Source: CAZEMR01 sp964513465
Lineage (GTDB): Bacteria > Bacteroidota > Ignavibacteria > Kapaibacteriales > UBA2268
NCBI GenBank assembly: GCA_964513465.1
Contig: CAZEMR010000058.1
Coordinates: 1 to 18,299 of the forward strand
Direction: 5' to 3'
DNA length: 18,299 bases
The notes beneath the pieces are model-generated. The model was not told the origin of the DNA, made no database searches, and saw nothing but the letters and a program-made list of their open reading frames with translations. This document shows, piece after piece, positions 1 to 8,269 of this stretch. The position numbers and the translations under genes are program-made. Position 1 is the first letter of the stretch. Each line of letters begins with the position of its first letter.

Positions 1-3000
1 TGCTTTGCCGCGCTGGTCTGCATCGAATTCGCCGAGTTCGACCGGGATAACCTGGCCGCCGTTGGCTTCGATAAAGTCAACCATTGTGCGGATCACGTTC
101 GAGAGGTCGCCATAGTGGCGCCAGTCTGCACCGAGTGTGATAACTGTATTGCTGAGCGATGTTTTGGCTACGCCCATTGTATTGTCTTCTGCTTTTTCGT
201 CTGTTGTGTTATAGCGATAAGCAACGGATGCTTTGCCAACGCCCTCTTCGACCACTTTCATAAGGCCGCAGTAGGGAGCTTCGTCGCCGGCGAAACCTGT
301 TTCGAAGATGTCGAATACAAGGTGGCGGCCGACGCTGACGCCGGTGATCTGGTTGTCGTCATAGCTGACGTCCGGGCCAACCGGGTTGCCTGGCATTGCG
401 TAGTCTGCGCGGAGCATTTCGGTAACGAATTCGTTGTGCATACCGATATTAGCTCGCACCATTTCCTGGCTGCCGATAAGGAGGTTCTTCTTGCCGAAGT
501 CGCCGCCGGCGTTCAGGAATGTATTCAGATCGATGCGCTGCTGTTTGGTCATCGGCTCGTCGTCGCCGTCAGACCAGAACACGGTGCGATAGAGTGTATA
601 ATCAACCGCTCTGGATTCCCAGCTCATGCGATCGAATACGTCGATGTGGTGGTATCCGTCGGAATCGATGAATGTGTACCATCCGAGATTCAGAAGTGCT
701 GTCTCGAGGCTGTCGTAGTTCAGTTTGCCTGCAATCTGATCCGTGCTGAGATCGGCATCATCGAGGTCGACGTTTGTGTTTTCGGCCGACACCATGATGC
801 TGAGCGATGAACGTACGATATAGAAGCGCACTGTTTTCGAGAATACGTTGTTTGCATTGTTGAGATCCTCTTCGCTTTCGATTTCAATTTTGTAACGCGG
901 AGTTACGTTTACTTCCATCGATTTGAAGTGATCCGGCACTGTATAGCTTGTGCCGAGATCGACATAGCTCTGAGGATTGAAGTCGGTGCCAAGTCCGTCT
1001 GCCAGATTGAATGCAAATTCGGTGCTGGAGAAGGATGCAACGTCTACTTCGATTGTTTCTTCGAGTTCCGGATCGCCAGGGAATGTACCGTCGGGATATT
1101 CTCTGTAGATACGAATTGTGACTTCGACTCCGGCCTGGTTCAGGTTGCCGTTATTGCGCAGGCGACCTGTTACTTCTACCGGCTCGAAGGTCATGATATA
1201 TTCAGCATCGCTGAACATGCCTTCGTGGTCTTTATATACTCCGGGCTGAGGAATATCGAGCATTTCGATATCGCTTACATATACGCGGCCGTGGAATTCG
1301 ATCGCGCCGATGTCGAAGGGCTGGCCTGCCTGGCCGCGGATCATGCCGTCGATGTCTTTGTTGACCATGCCGAGATCATCGCCGCGGTTGTTAAGGATCG
1401 AGCCGATCGGGCGCGGGTTGTCCTGAACGCGGAGCTTCGCAGGGATATCCGTTGTGTAGTTCATGTCCTGCATGAAGTTGCCATAGATCGAGTGCTGATC
1501 CTGATCGCTCCAGCGGCGCCACTGATTCAGATTGGTATATTCATCTGTGGTGCCCATGTCGAGAATTTCGCTCTCGTCATTGGTGCGGATAAGTCTCATC
1601 ACTGTAGCATTGGTATTGCCAGACCAGTAAGCATTGTAGTCGGATACGAATCCGCCTTCGTTATAACCAGGGCCGAGTACGAAGATTGCGCTTCTGACCG
1701 GGTTATCCATATCGACTGATTCGTCTTCCATTGCGATTGCATTATTTTTGATAATAACGCCCATCGACTGCTGTGCTGCAATTGCAGCAAACGGTGCCGT
1801 ATTAAGGACGTCGTTATCATTATTGATTACGATAGTATTGTTTACGATCATGTCGCCTTCGGTGAAGTAGTTTCCGACTTCGGGAGTCAGAAGCATATCG
1901 AGTTTGTCGGCCTGAGCTTCGCGGCGGGTATAAAGATCGATACCTGCGCGGACTGCTTCTGCGTCTGTGGGATAGAGTCCCCAAACGATATTGTTCTTCA
2001 CAAGCGTGTGCTCGTCGACATCCGGGAATGTGAATACATTACCCATCGGGTCGGGATACTGAACGATACACTGCTCGACTCTTACGCCATGCAGCATTGT
2101 GGGCGAAGTAAGGTCGCTTACTTCGTTGCCATTGACAACGAGGCCGATATTGTTATAGCCTGCGAAATCATCGCTGCTCATACCGCCGGCTCTGATACCG
2201 CTTGCATCATAAACTCCATTGCCGACATTATATATTCTGTTGCCGACTACTTCGGTGTTTTCTTCGTAACCGAGGAATACGCCTGCGGTGGCCACATCAT
2301 ATATAAGGTTGTTTTTGAATGTATTGTTTGAATTGTAGAAGCGTTTCATTCCGTTGCCGTCCTCGTTGAACATCGGGCCCATACCAAGGGAGACCATACC
2401 ATAGCCAAAGCCATAGATTTCGTTGCCTTCAATCAGGTTGTCCGTATTCGGGATCAGGTCGACATCGAGAACATTGCCTTCGCGGTCGGTGAAGCGATAG
2501 TTGCGAAGCACAACACCGGCGCTAAAGCTGTATTTGTTGCCTTCGATATCTTCGCGGACGTCGTCTTCGAATGAGAAGCGTCCGGTGGAGGCGCTGTATC
2601 TGTGCTCGGGAAGCGAAATATTATTCGCTATCGACTGTGTTGCATTTTCCATAATCACGTTTTTGATTGTGACATGTTCCGTGCCCGAACCAAGATAGAA
2701 TACCGAGCCGTGTTCGGAATTGGAATGCAGCACCATCTTGAGCGATTTGCGCGGGCCGCCGTCGAATGTGATATATCCGGGCGAGTTCATATATTCTTTC
2801 AGCAGCGGAGTGCCGAGCACTTCGGTTATAGGCGCATAGCGGTTAAAGCTGGCAACGCCCTGGCCAAAGTTAACGCCGCGGCCGTTTTCGGTATAAAGAT
2901 TGACAACCACGCCGGCGCGCATTGTCTGGCGGGTATTGGATACTCTCCATTTCATTGTATTGCGGACTCCGTTATTGACATCGCCGAGGCCGAGTATCTT

Positions 3001-5130
3001 CGAGCTGAAGTTCCATGCGGGATCTACATCGCCGACAGAATAAAGGTCATAGGATGCGTCGGTCAGAATAAATTCGACCGGACCTGTGATACCCCGGAGG
3101 AATAACTCATTCATTGCTTCGTTGATTGTCTCGAAGTTGCGGGGCTCGCCGCTGTATAGCGTACCGACAGTATACTGGCCGGAGAAGCCTTCGATGACGT
3201 CAAATGTCATCTCGACTGTATTATCTTCGGGAACCGGGTCGTCGGTTGCATTTATTGTAAGCACTGCTCTGTATGTGCCTTCTGCCTCGGGCGTGAATAC
3301 GTCATATTTCTGGCGTTTTTTGTTGTATTTGCCGGAAGGTAAATCCTGAAGCATTTTATCGCTGTTATATACTCTGTTGCCATTAGCATCGAAAATTTCG
3401 AGCATAGTATTAGCATCGGAAATATCGCCAACACCAACGTTTGCGAATTCGCCTTCGGGAATGATCGGGCGATTCATATAATAATCATCTGTTGATGTGG
3501 GTATGATAATTCTGTTTGCCATTGCCTGAATCTCATGAGAGATTTCCATTGTATAAATGCCGCCCTGACGGGGTATACGGTTGTTATAGTCTTCCTGATC
3601 GAGTGCGCTTGTCAGATCGCAGCTTACTTCAACGCGATAGACGCCGACTTCGCTAAGGCGGAATGCGCCATAATCGATGATTGCTTTCTTTCTGGACTGA
3701 AGCGCATTGGCGGGGGTTGCCGACCATGATTCGCTTCTTTCAATAATAAGATTGCCATCGGGATCATAAATGCGGGCTTCGGTATCGAACGAAGTAACAG
3801 GATTCAGACCTGTATTCTGGACAGCCGCTTTGAAATCGATCGACTGGCCGGCCAGATATTTGAAATTACCAGAAGTCTGATTCGATTTCGGCGATTCGAT
3901 CTCCCGGACGGAGATGTCGTCGTCCCACATTACCGTAAAGATTTTCGATGCGCTGCGCGAAGGCGAACCAGTTTTGTTGACGGTAAGCACAAGGCGATAT
4001 TCACCGCCGCTCGTGGCTTTAAATCCGCCGGCTGATTCTGCAAACCTGCCCTGGGCATCCTGTATCTCATAATATGCATCGCCGGTGCCGCCAACCTGAA
4101 TATTTGTGCTGCCGGTAACGGGGTCGATACCTTCATAAACTACCTCATCGCTGGGAAGCGGGCCAACTATCTGATAATTCAGCGTAACGTCATCATCCTG
4201 AGGCGCGCCGAACGTAACCGAAGGCTGCGGAAATTCCATTTCCTCGCCGTCAATTGTTCTGGTCTCGCCATTATAAAGATGGTTGGCAAGCAGGATGTCG
4301 CGCGGAGGCACATCATCCGGGAACGATTCTTTGAATGCAAGCTGGAAGTTAAGGATATAATCCTCGACTTCGCCATAGCCATATACATAAGACGGAGGAT
4401 TCTGAGTATAGTTATAATATCCGTTATAGCATGCGTTTGCCGGATCATAGTATGGCGAATAAGGGTAATAATACGAATGCATTACGCGCATCTTGGTTTT
4501 ACCGGGCTCGATATCCGAAGGAACATGAATAACATATTCAAATTCGGTTTCAGCCGAACAATCTTCCATATAACGCCATGTATAGTTGTTCGACGGATGG
4601 TTGTTAATTCTGTTCGGATGATTATAACGGTCGTCATTAATCCATTCGCCGGATTCGGGAGACGGATCGAAAATGCCATCCATATTCCAGTCAATGAAAA
4701 TTCGCGTTGTATAATAGGTCCTATAATTATACATTTCGCAGTAGTCATTTCCGCTGTATGAATAATAAACTTCCTGCACTTTGACATAAAGCTTATAATC
4801 ACCGCCAAGAGCAAGCTCTCCTTCTACACCGGTATCAATCCAGCAGCCTTCGAAATCGGTCTCGGGATCGTTGCCGGATTCTCGCTCGAGAGCAGTTTTC
4901 TCGTTATTATAAATTTTCACATGTGTGATCATCGCCGGGAAGTACCAGTCGTAGTATGAGGATAGTGACGGCAAGTACTCCGGATAGCAATAGTATCTTC
5001 CATTGTTCGCAAGCTCCGGATCGGTCGGAATACAATAATTCGTGGGCTGCGCCTGTGCCTGCGTGCCAAACATGGCAAGCAGCGCGACCGTAACAGCCAG
5101 CACGAAATTAGTTAAACGTAATTTTTTCAT
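1..5130 (-). CDS. Giant secreted multidomain protein (GEVED, CARDB-like, parallel beta-helix), 3' end outside window
   Basis: The minus-strand frame stays open from the start codon to the window edge, giving 1710 residues with no stop. A signal peptide is clear: KK near the start, a hydrophobic core, and AQA|Q cleavage after residue 27. Residues about 28-262 form a GEVED domain with IDWNMDG (146-152), GEVEDY (253-258), six cysteines and many tyrosines. Ig-like or CARDB-like beta-sandwich segments follow (about 270-640). A GQYTVG segment (from 651), typical of Bacteroidota surface proteins, leads into Asn-rich parallel beta-helix repeats ending at DIGAIEF (1273-1279). Another CARDB-like segment (about 1283-1430) and an alpha/beta domain (about 1437-1690) precede VIPVELGEF near the edge. 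Such PVEL segments usually introduce a C-terminal Fn3-like region and a type IX sorting signal; that end is not visible. The start is the second of two adjacent ATGs (5133 and 5130); AGGAG lies 7 bases before the second. The role is unknown, probably adhesive or cell-surface. Confidence 0.88.
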   Translation of the reverse strand, partial: MKKLRLTNFVLAVTVALLAMFGTQAQAQPTNYCIPTDPELANNGRYYCYPEYLPSLSSYYDWYFPAMITHVKIYNNEKTALERESGNDPETDFEGCWIDTGVEGELALGGDYKLYVKVQEVYYSYSGNDYCEMYNYRTYYTTRIFIDWNMDGIFDPSPESGEWINDDRYNHPNRINNHPSNNYTWRYMEDCSAETEFEYVIHVPSDIEPGKTKMRVMHSYYYPYSPYYDPANACYNGYYNYTQNPPSYVYGYGEVEDYILNFQLAFKESFPDDVPPRDILLANHLYNGETRTIDGEEMEFPQPSVTFGAPQDDDVTLNYQIVGPLPSDEVVYEGIDPVTGSTNIQVGGTGDAYYEIQDAQGRFAESAGGFKATSGGEYRLVLTVNKTGSPSRSASKIFTVMWDDDISVREIESPKSNQTSGNFKYLAGQSIDFKAAVQNTGLNPVTSFDTEARIYDPDGNLIIERSESWSATPANALQSRKKAIIDYGAFRLSEVGVYRVEVSCDLTSALDQEDYNNRIPRQGGIYTMEISHEIQAMANRIIIPTSTDDYYMNRPIIPEGEFANVGVGDISDANTMLEIFDANGNRVYNSDKMLQDLPSGKYNKKRQKYDVFTPEAEGTYRAVLTINATDDPVPEDNTVEMTFDVIEGFSGQYTVGTLYSGEPRNFETINEAMNELFLRGITGPVEFILTDASYDLYSVGDVDPAWNFSSKILGLGDVNNGVRNTMKWRVSNTRQTMRAGVVVNLYTENGRGVNFGQGVASFNRYAPITEVLGTPLLKEYMNSPGYITFDGGPRKSLKMVLHSNSEHGSVFYLGSGTEHVTIKNVIMENATQSIANNISLPEHRYSASTGRFSFEDDVREDIEGNKYSFSAGVVLRNYRFTDREGNVLDVDLIPNTDNLIEGNEIYGFGYGMVSLGMGPMFNEDGNGMKRFYNSNNTFKNNLIYDVATAGVFLGYEENTEVVGNRIYNVGNGVYDASGIRAGGMSSDDFAGYNNIGLVVNGNEVSDLTSPTMLHGVRVEQCIVQYPDPMGNVFTFPDVDEHTLVKNNIVWGLYPTDAEAVRAGIDLYTRREAQADKLDMLLTPEVGNYFTEGDMIVNNTIVINNDNDVLNTAPFAAIAAQQSMGVIIKNNAIAMEDESVDMDNPVRSAIFVLGPGYNEGGFVSDYNAYWSGNTNATVMRLIRTNDESEILDMGTTDEYTNLNQWRRWSDQDQHSIYGNFMQDMNYTTDIPAKLRVQDNPRPIGSILNNRGDDLGMVNKDIDGMIRGQAGQPFDIGAIEFHGRVYVSDIEMLDIPQPGVYKDHEGMFSDAEYIMTFEPVEVTGRLRNNGNLNQAGVEVTIRIYREYPDGTFPGDPELEETIEVDVASFSSTEFAFNLADGLGTDFNPQSYVDLGTSYTVPDHFKSMEVNVTPRYKIEIESEEDLNNANNVFSKTVRFYIVRSSLSIMVSAENTNVDLDDADLSTDQIAGKLNYDSLETALLNLGWYTFIDSDGYHHIDVFDRMSWESRAVDYTLYRTVFWSDGDDEPMTKQQRIDLNTFLNAGGDFGKKNLLIGSQEMVRANIGMHNEFVTEMLRADYAMPGNPVGPDVSYDDNQITGVSVGRHLVFDIFETGFAGDEAPYCGLMKVVEEGVGKASVAYRYNTTDEKAEDNTMGVAKTSLSNTVITLGADWRHYGDLSNVIRTMVDFIEANGGQVIPVELGEFDADQRGKA

Positions 5131-5133
5131 CAT

Positions 5134-5421
5134 GATGCTCCTGAAAAAGTTAAACGAAATAAATTTATACTGGAAAAGATTTTTCACTTCATATAGCAAT
5201 AACAACAATGTTGCCACTTTGTTACACAAAATTTTTAACAGCGGATTATTTGCCGTAAATCTGTTGTGTTTTGCGCATTATGGCATAATTCGTCTCCATA
5301 AAATAATATAAATTTATTAAAATTTTAAATATTTTTCTAAATTAAATCCTTGACGGAACGAAATATCCGGCTGGAATTAAAATCTATGAACCTTTTCCAA
5401 TTTAATATCAGATAATTTATT
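5134..5421. other. AT-rich divergent intergenic region
   Basis: This spacer separates the divergent starts of the giant secreted protein (leftward) and the aspartokinase (rightward), so it should hold promoters for both. It is very AT-rich, with an AGGAG ribosome site for the leftward gene at 5138-5142. A TTGACG hexamer (5350-5355) resembles a -35 box for the aspartokinase, but no good -10 lies 16-18 bases downstream. An 11-base palindrome (5203-5213, CAACA/TGTTG arms) is present. I see no gene, RNA or convincing regulatory element beyond this. Confidence 0.5.
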
Positions 5422-6741
5422 GTGAACAACTCTCCTGTTATACTAAAATTTGGCGGCGCAGCGCTCAACGGCCCCGAGGGATTCGCGCGTTTCGAATCTA
5501 TTCTGCGTGAATACGCCGGCCGCAAAACCCTTATTGTAATTTCCGCATTTTCGAAATCAACCCGCCGACTTGCCCGGGCCGCTCGATTCGCCGAATCCGG
5601 CGAACTCGATTCCGCGCTCGATCTTGCCTGCGGAATTGTTTCCAGCCATCGCGATTTTGCCCGCGCACTAATATCGCCCGGCACAGAATTCGACCGCCTT
5701 ATGAGTGATATAGACTCTGCCGCCGACCGGCTGAACCGATTTCTGAGGGGTATATATATTACCCGCGAGCTGACCGCCCGAACCCTCGATTCAGTGCTCA
5801 GCTTCGGTGAACTCTTCGCCCTTCGGATTATCGACGTTTTTCTCGACCGCTGCGGCATTGGCCACCGCACAATCGACGCCGCAGAGCTGATAGTAACAGA
5901 TTCTTCGCACGGCCGCGCAGAGCCGATAACCGATCTCTGCCGTGATAACGTATATCGAAGTCTGATGCCAGCATTTGACTACTCCGACCTTGTAATCACC
6001 CAGGGATTCGTCGCCCGCAGCGCCGACGGCGAAATCACCACCATGGGCATCGAAAGCTCCAATCTGACAGCAATACTGCTTGCAGACCTGACCGGCGCCG
6101 GTCGCGTCAGCTTCCTGACCGATGTCGATGGTATCATGACAGCCGATCCACTTTATATTAATGATGCAGTCAATATCCCTCACATGGACTACCTGACCGC
6201 CCATCTGGCCGCACTGGCCGGGCTTAAGCTTATCTATCCGCCGATGATCGAGATCGCCGCAAGGAACAATATCGAATTCGAATTCCGGAATGCTTTTTCC
6301 GATGGCCCTTCCACCATAGTCAGCGCCGGCGCCGGCGAAATCCAGCGGCCTATGGTGATTATCCGCCGGGATTTGTGCTGCCGGAAATACCGTTTCGACA
6401 AAAGCTCGCAGCTCAAATCCGCGATTAATATGTTTGCCGATCAAATCCCGGATATGTTTTCAATGAACATTATTCAGCCGGAGATCGCTATAACAGCGCC
6501 CTGCGGGAGAATGTCCAATTTAAATATTTCCCACGCTGATTTGTCCGCTGAATTGAATTCATTAAACGCAATTTCCGTGATTTTTCCAAACGAATTCATA
6601 TGCAATAACTATGCCGGAAAATTAGTTGCGGATATGGCTCCCAGAGCGGTTATGACCGAATCAGCAGGAAGAGTTCTGCGGTTTTTTACTATCGAAGACC
6701 CGGCCGCAATGGCTTCGGAAATTCACAGCCGGATTGTCTAA
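5422..6741 (+). CDS. Divergent aspartokinase (aspartate kinase-like protein)
   Basis: Aspartokinase phosphorylates aspartate to 4-phosphoaspartate, the first step towards lysine/diaminopimelate, threonine and methionine. This 439-residue protein has the family's length and landmarks in order: LKFGGAA (8-14), SFGE (127-130), a DAAELIVTD block (152-160), GFVARSADGEITTMG (195-209), TDVDGIMTADP (233-243) and a KLIYPPMIEIA block (269-279). It departs at the normally strict GRGGSD-type motif, which reads GIESSN (209-214), losing the Arg, both Gly and the Asp. The first motif has Ala where Thr is common, though FGGA variants are known in Bacteroidota. The last 120 residues should be the ACT regulatory region but match it poorly. 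The start is GTG: an in-frame stop lies at 5413-5415 and the next methionine is too far in. No clear Shine-Dalgarno is visible. The fold is confident; aspartokinase activity is less so. A regulatory paralogue or an altered substrate is possible. Confidence 0.8.
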   Translation: MNNSPVILKFGGAALNGPEGFARFESILREYAGRKTLIVISAFSKSTRRLARAARFAESGELDSALDLACGIVSSHRDFARALISPGTEFDRLMSDIDSAADRLNRFLRGIYITRELTARTLDSVLSFGELFALRIIDVFLDRCGIGHRTIDAAELIVTDSSHGRAEPITDLCRDNVYRSLMPAFDYSDLVITQGFVARSADGEITTMGIESSNLTAILLADLTGAGRVSFLTDVDGIMTADPLYINDAVNIPHMDYLTAHLAALAGLKLIYPPMIEIAARNNIEFEFRNAFSDGPSTIVSAGAGEIQRPMVIIRRDLCCRKYRFDKSSQLKSAINMFADQIPDMFSMNIIQPEIAITAPCGRMSNLNISHADLSAELNSLNAISVIFPNEFICNNYAGKLVADMAPRAVMTESAGRVLRFFTIEDPAAMASEIHSRIV

Positions 6742-8126
6742 CCCCGCTTGAAGCGCTCGGCGATGCGGCCTAAGAAGTCCAGCCCGGGCAGACGGAATGA
6801 CTCGTGGTGGATACGCAGCGTCAGCAATATACCCAGCATCCCCACGATTATATTGCCCAGCCACATGCTGAACGCAGGCGAGAGAAATCCCCGGTCGGCC
6901 AGTTTTTCACCGCCGATCAGACAGGCCCAGTATATTATATAAAATCCCAGGCTTATGCCAGCGCTGATTCCGAAATTACCGCCACGGGTCATCACCCCCA
7001 AGGGACATCCCACCAGCACAAACACAATACAGGCAAACGGGATGGCGTATTTTTTCCATATTTCCACGCTATATTGCCTCGCCCGCGACGAATACTCCTC
7101 TATCTGGAAGCCGTCCGACTGCACGCTCGACTTCAGAAAGCCAAGCCGCTTCTGCGAATTCATCAATGCGGCTGCCCGGCTGGTGTCGCCGGTAGCGGCC
7201 ATGCGAATCATCCCCCTATTGGCAATCGTATCCTTCGGCGGCATCCCCATCAGATAATCATAATGCTCGCGCAGCTCCTCGTCTACCCGGCTGCGGGCGG
7301 CATTTGCTTTAGACTCGGCTTCGTCGACAATCTCGCGCATATCGGCGATATCCATCTCGCGGTCGCCGCGAAAGCTTCCGTCATCGGTTGACCTTACGAA
7401 ATTGAATCCCGAAGCCATTATCAGAATCTGATATTTTTCGAATATAATTTTCTTAAAATTCTCCGCTTCGCGGTGCTCGAGCTGGTGAATCTCGCCGTCG
7501 AACAGCGTCACTATCAGGCTCTCGAAGTCGGGCGTGAATTCCACCACCCCGGAATCCGCCGATGCTATGTTCGTACCACGTCCGCTGCGATCATTATATA
7601 TGGTTACGCCGAAAAGCATCCCGGTCAGCGAATCCACCCGCCGCGAAAGTATCGTATATCCCTGCAGCTCGGTAACGAACTGTCCGGCCTCGATCGAAAA
7701 CGTAGGCTTTTTGCGCTTGATGTCGCTCATCAGAATTTTCGCCTGGTGGTTGGCCTCGGGAAGCACATAATCATTGAACCAGAACAGCCCCCCGGTAACA
7801 AAAAAGCTGGCAATTACCACCGGAATCATCATCCTGATCAGACTTCCGCCGCTGGCTTTGATAACCGTGACCTCGTGAGCCGCCGACATTCCCCCGAACG
7901 AAAACAGCGATGCGAACAAAACGCCCATAGGCACCGCCAGCACCACCATCCATGCCATATTTAGCACCACAAGCTGGATAATAATCCATTCGTCAAGCCC
8001 CTTGCCCAGCAGCTTATCAATTGTGTTCATCAGGAATTGCAACAAGAAAATGAACACCACAGTAAGCGAGCCGAACACAAACGGCGCGGCATTATTTCGG
8101 AGAATATATCTGTCGATCAGTTTCAT
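6738..8126 (-). CDS. LptF/LptG (YjgP/YjgQ) family permease
   Basis: Members form the inner-membrane permease pair of the LptB2FG ABC transporter, which extracts lipopolysaccharide and passes it to LptC for transport to the outer membrane. The N-terminus MKLIDRYILRN is classic for the family and makes the start secure despite a weak ribosome site. Membrane segments are visible at about 13-33, 47-75 and 98-117. A periplasmic beta-jellyroll-like part follows (about 140-240), then three hydrophobic segments near the C-terminus containing CPLGVMTR. At 462 residues it is longer than the usual 350-380; the excess is a charged, helical stretch (about 255-350, many E, R, A) before the fourth membrane segment. 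I cannot tell LptF from LptG by sequence alone. The gene ends tail-to-tail with the aspartokinase; the two stop codons overlap by four bases. Confidence 0.88.
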   Translation of the reverse strand: MKLIDRYILRNNAAPFVFGSLTVVFIFLLQFLMNTIDKLLGKGLDEWIIIQLVVLNMAWMVVLAVPMGVLFASLFSFGGMSAAHEVTVIKASGGSLIRMMIPVVIASFFVTGGLFWFNDYVLPEANHQAKILMSDIKRKKPTFSIEAGQFVTELQGYTILSRRVDSLTGMLFGVTIYNDRSGRGTNIASADSGVVEFTPDFESLIVTLFDGEIHQLEHREAENFKKIIFEKYQILIMASGFNFVRSTDDGSFRGDREMDIADMREIVDEAESKANAARSRVDEELREHYDYLMGMPPKDTIANRGMIRMAATGDTSRAAALMNSQKRLGFLKSSVQSDGFQIEEYSSRARQYSVEIWKKYAIPFACIVFVLVGCPLGVMTRGGNFGISAGISLGFYIIYWACLIGGEKLADRGFLSPAFSMWLGNIIVGMLGILLTLRIHHESFRLPGLDFLGRIAERFKRG

Positions 8127-8269
8127 TTATCGAAATTTAATAAAATAAATGCAGAAATCTGCGTCAAACTAACTGAAGAATCTCAAAAATTAAAATATTA
8201 TTTGCATAAAAGATTTTTCTTGATTAATTTTAAAGTTCAGATTGATTGACACATTAAGCAGGAACAAAA
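8127..8269. other. Divergent lptF/G-secG intergenic region
   Basis: This AT-rich spacer contains the starts of both the leftward LptF/G permease and the rightward secG. A small inverted repeat (GCAGA/TCTGC, 8151-8162) lies near the permease start and could be an operator or chance. A candidate secG promoter and an AGGA ribosome site are also here. Confidence 0.5.
8202..8230 (+). promoter_or_regulatory. Candidate sigma70-like promoter of secG
   Basis: TTGCAT (8202-8207) and TAATTT (8225-8230) are separated by 17 bases. Each matches four of six consensus positions. The implied transcript would start near 8237, leaving a 33-base leader with AGGA ahead of the ATG. The match is modest, and FCB-group promoters can differ from the E. 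coli consensus. Confidence 0.3.

Noticed and set aside
115..1719. Long plus-strand open frames opposite the giant secreted protein (115-810, 928-1719, and others to 4761)
   Set aside because: They are antisense to a continuous minus-strand frame with recognisable domains and a signal peptide; their products show no family motif.
5350..5355. TTGACG as a -35 box for the aspartokinase
   Set aside because: No acceptable -10 lies at 16-18 bases; the nearest TAAAAT is 22 bases away.
5386..5415. Nine-codon ATG frame (MNLFQFNIR) just before the aspartokinase start, as a possible leader peptide
   Set aside because: It has no ribosome site, no run of regulatory amino acid codons such as Thr, Lys or Met, and no attenuator hairpin.
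5791..6444. Minus-strand open frame inside the aspartokinase
   Set aside because: It lies antisense to conserved aspartokinase motifs and shows no known domain or ribosome site.
6804..7964. Plus-strand open frames opposite LptF/G (6804-7391, 7473-7964)
   Set aside because: They are shadows of the permease coding strand, with no recognisable protein features.
8151..8162. GCAGAAATCTGC palindrome as an operator between lptF/G and secG
   Set aside because: A five-base arm palindrome is easily found by chance; there is no second copy in the window to support it.
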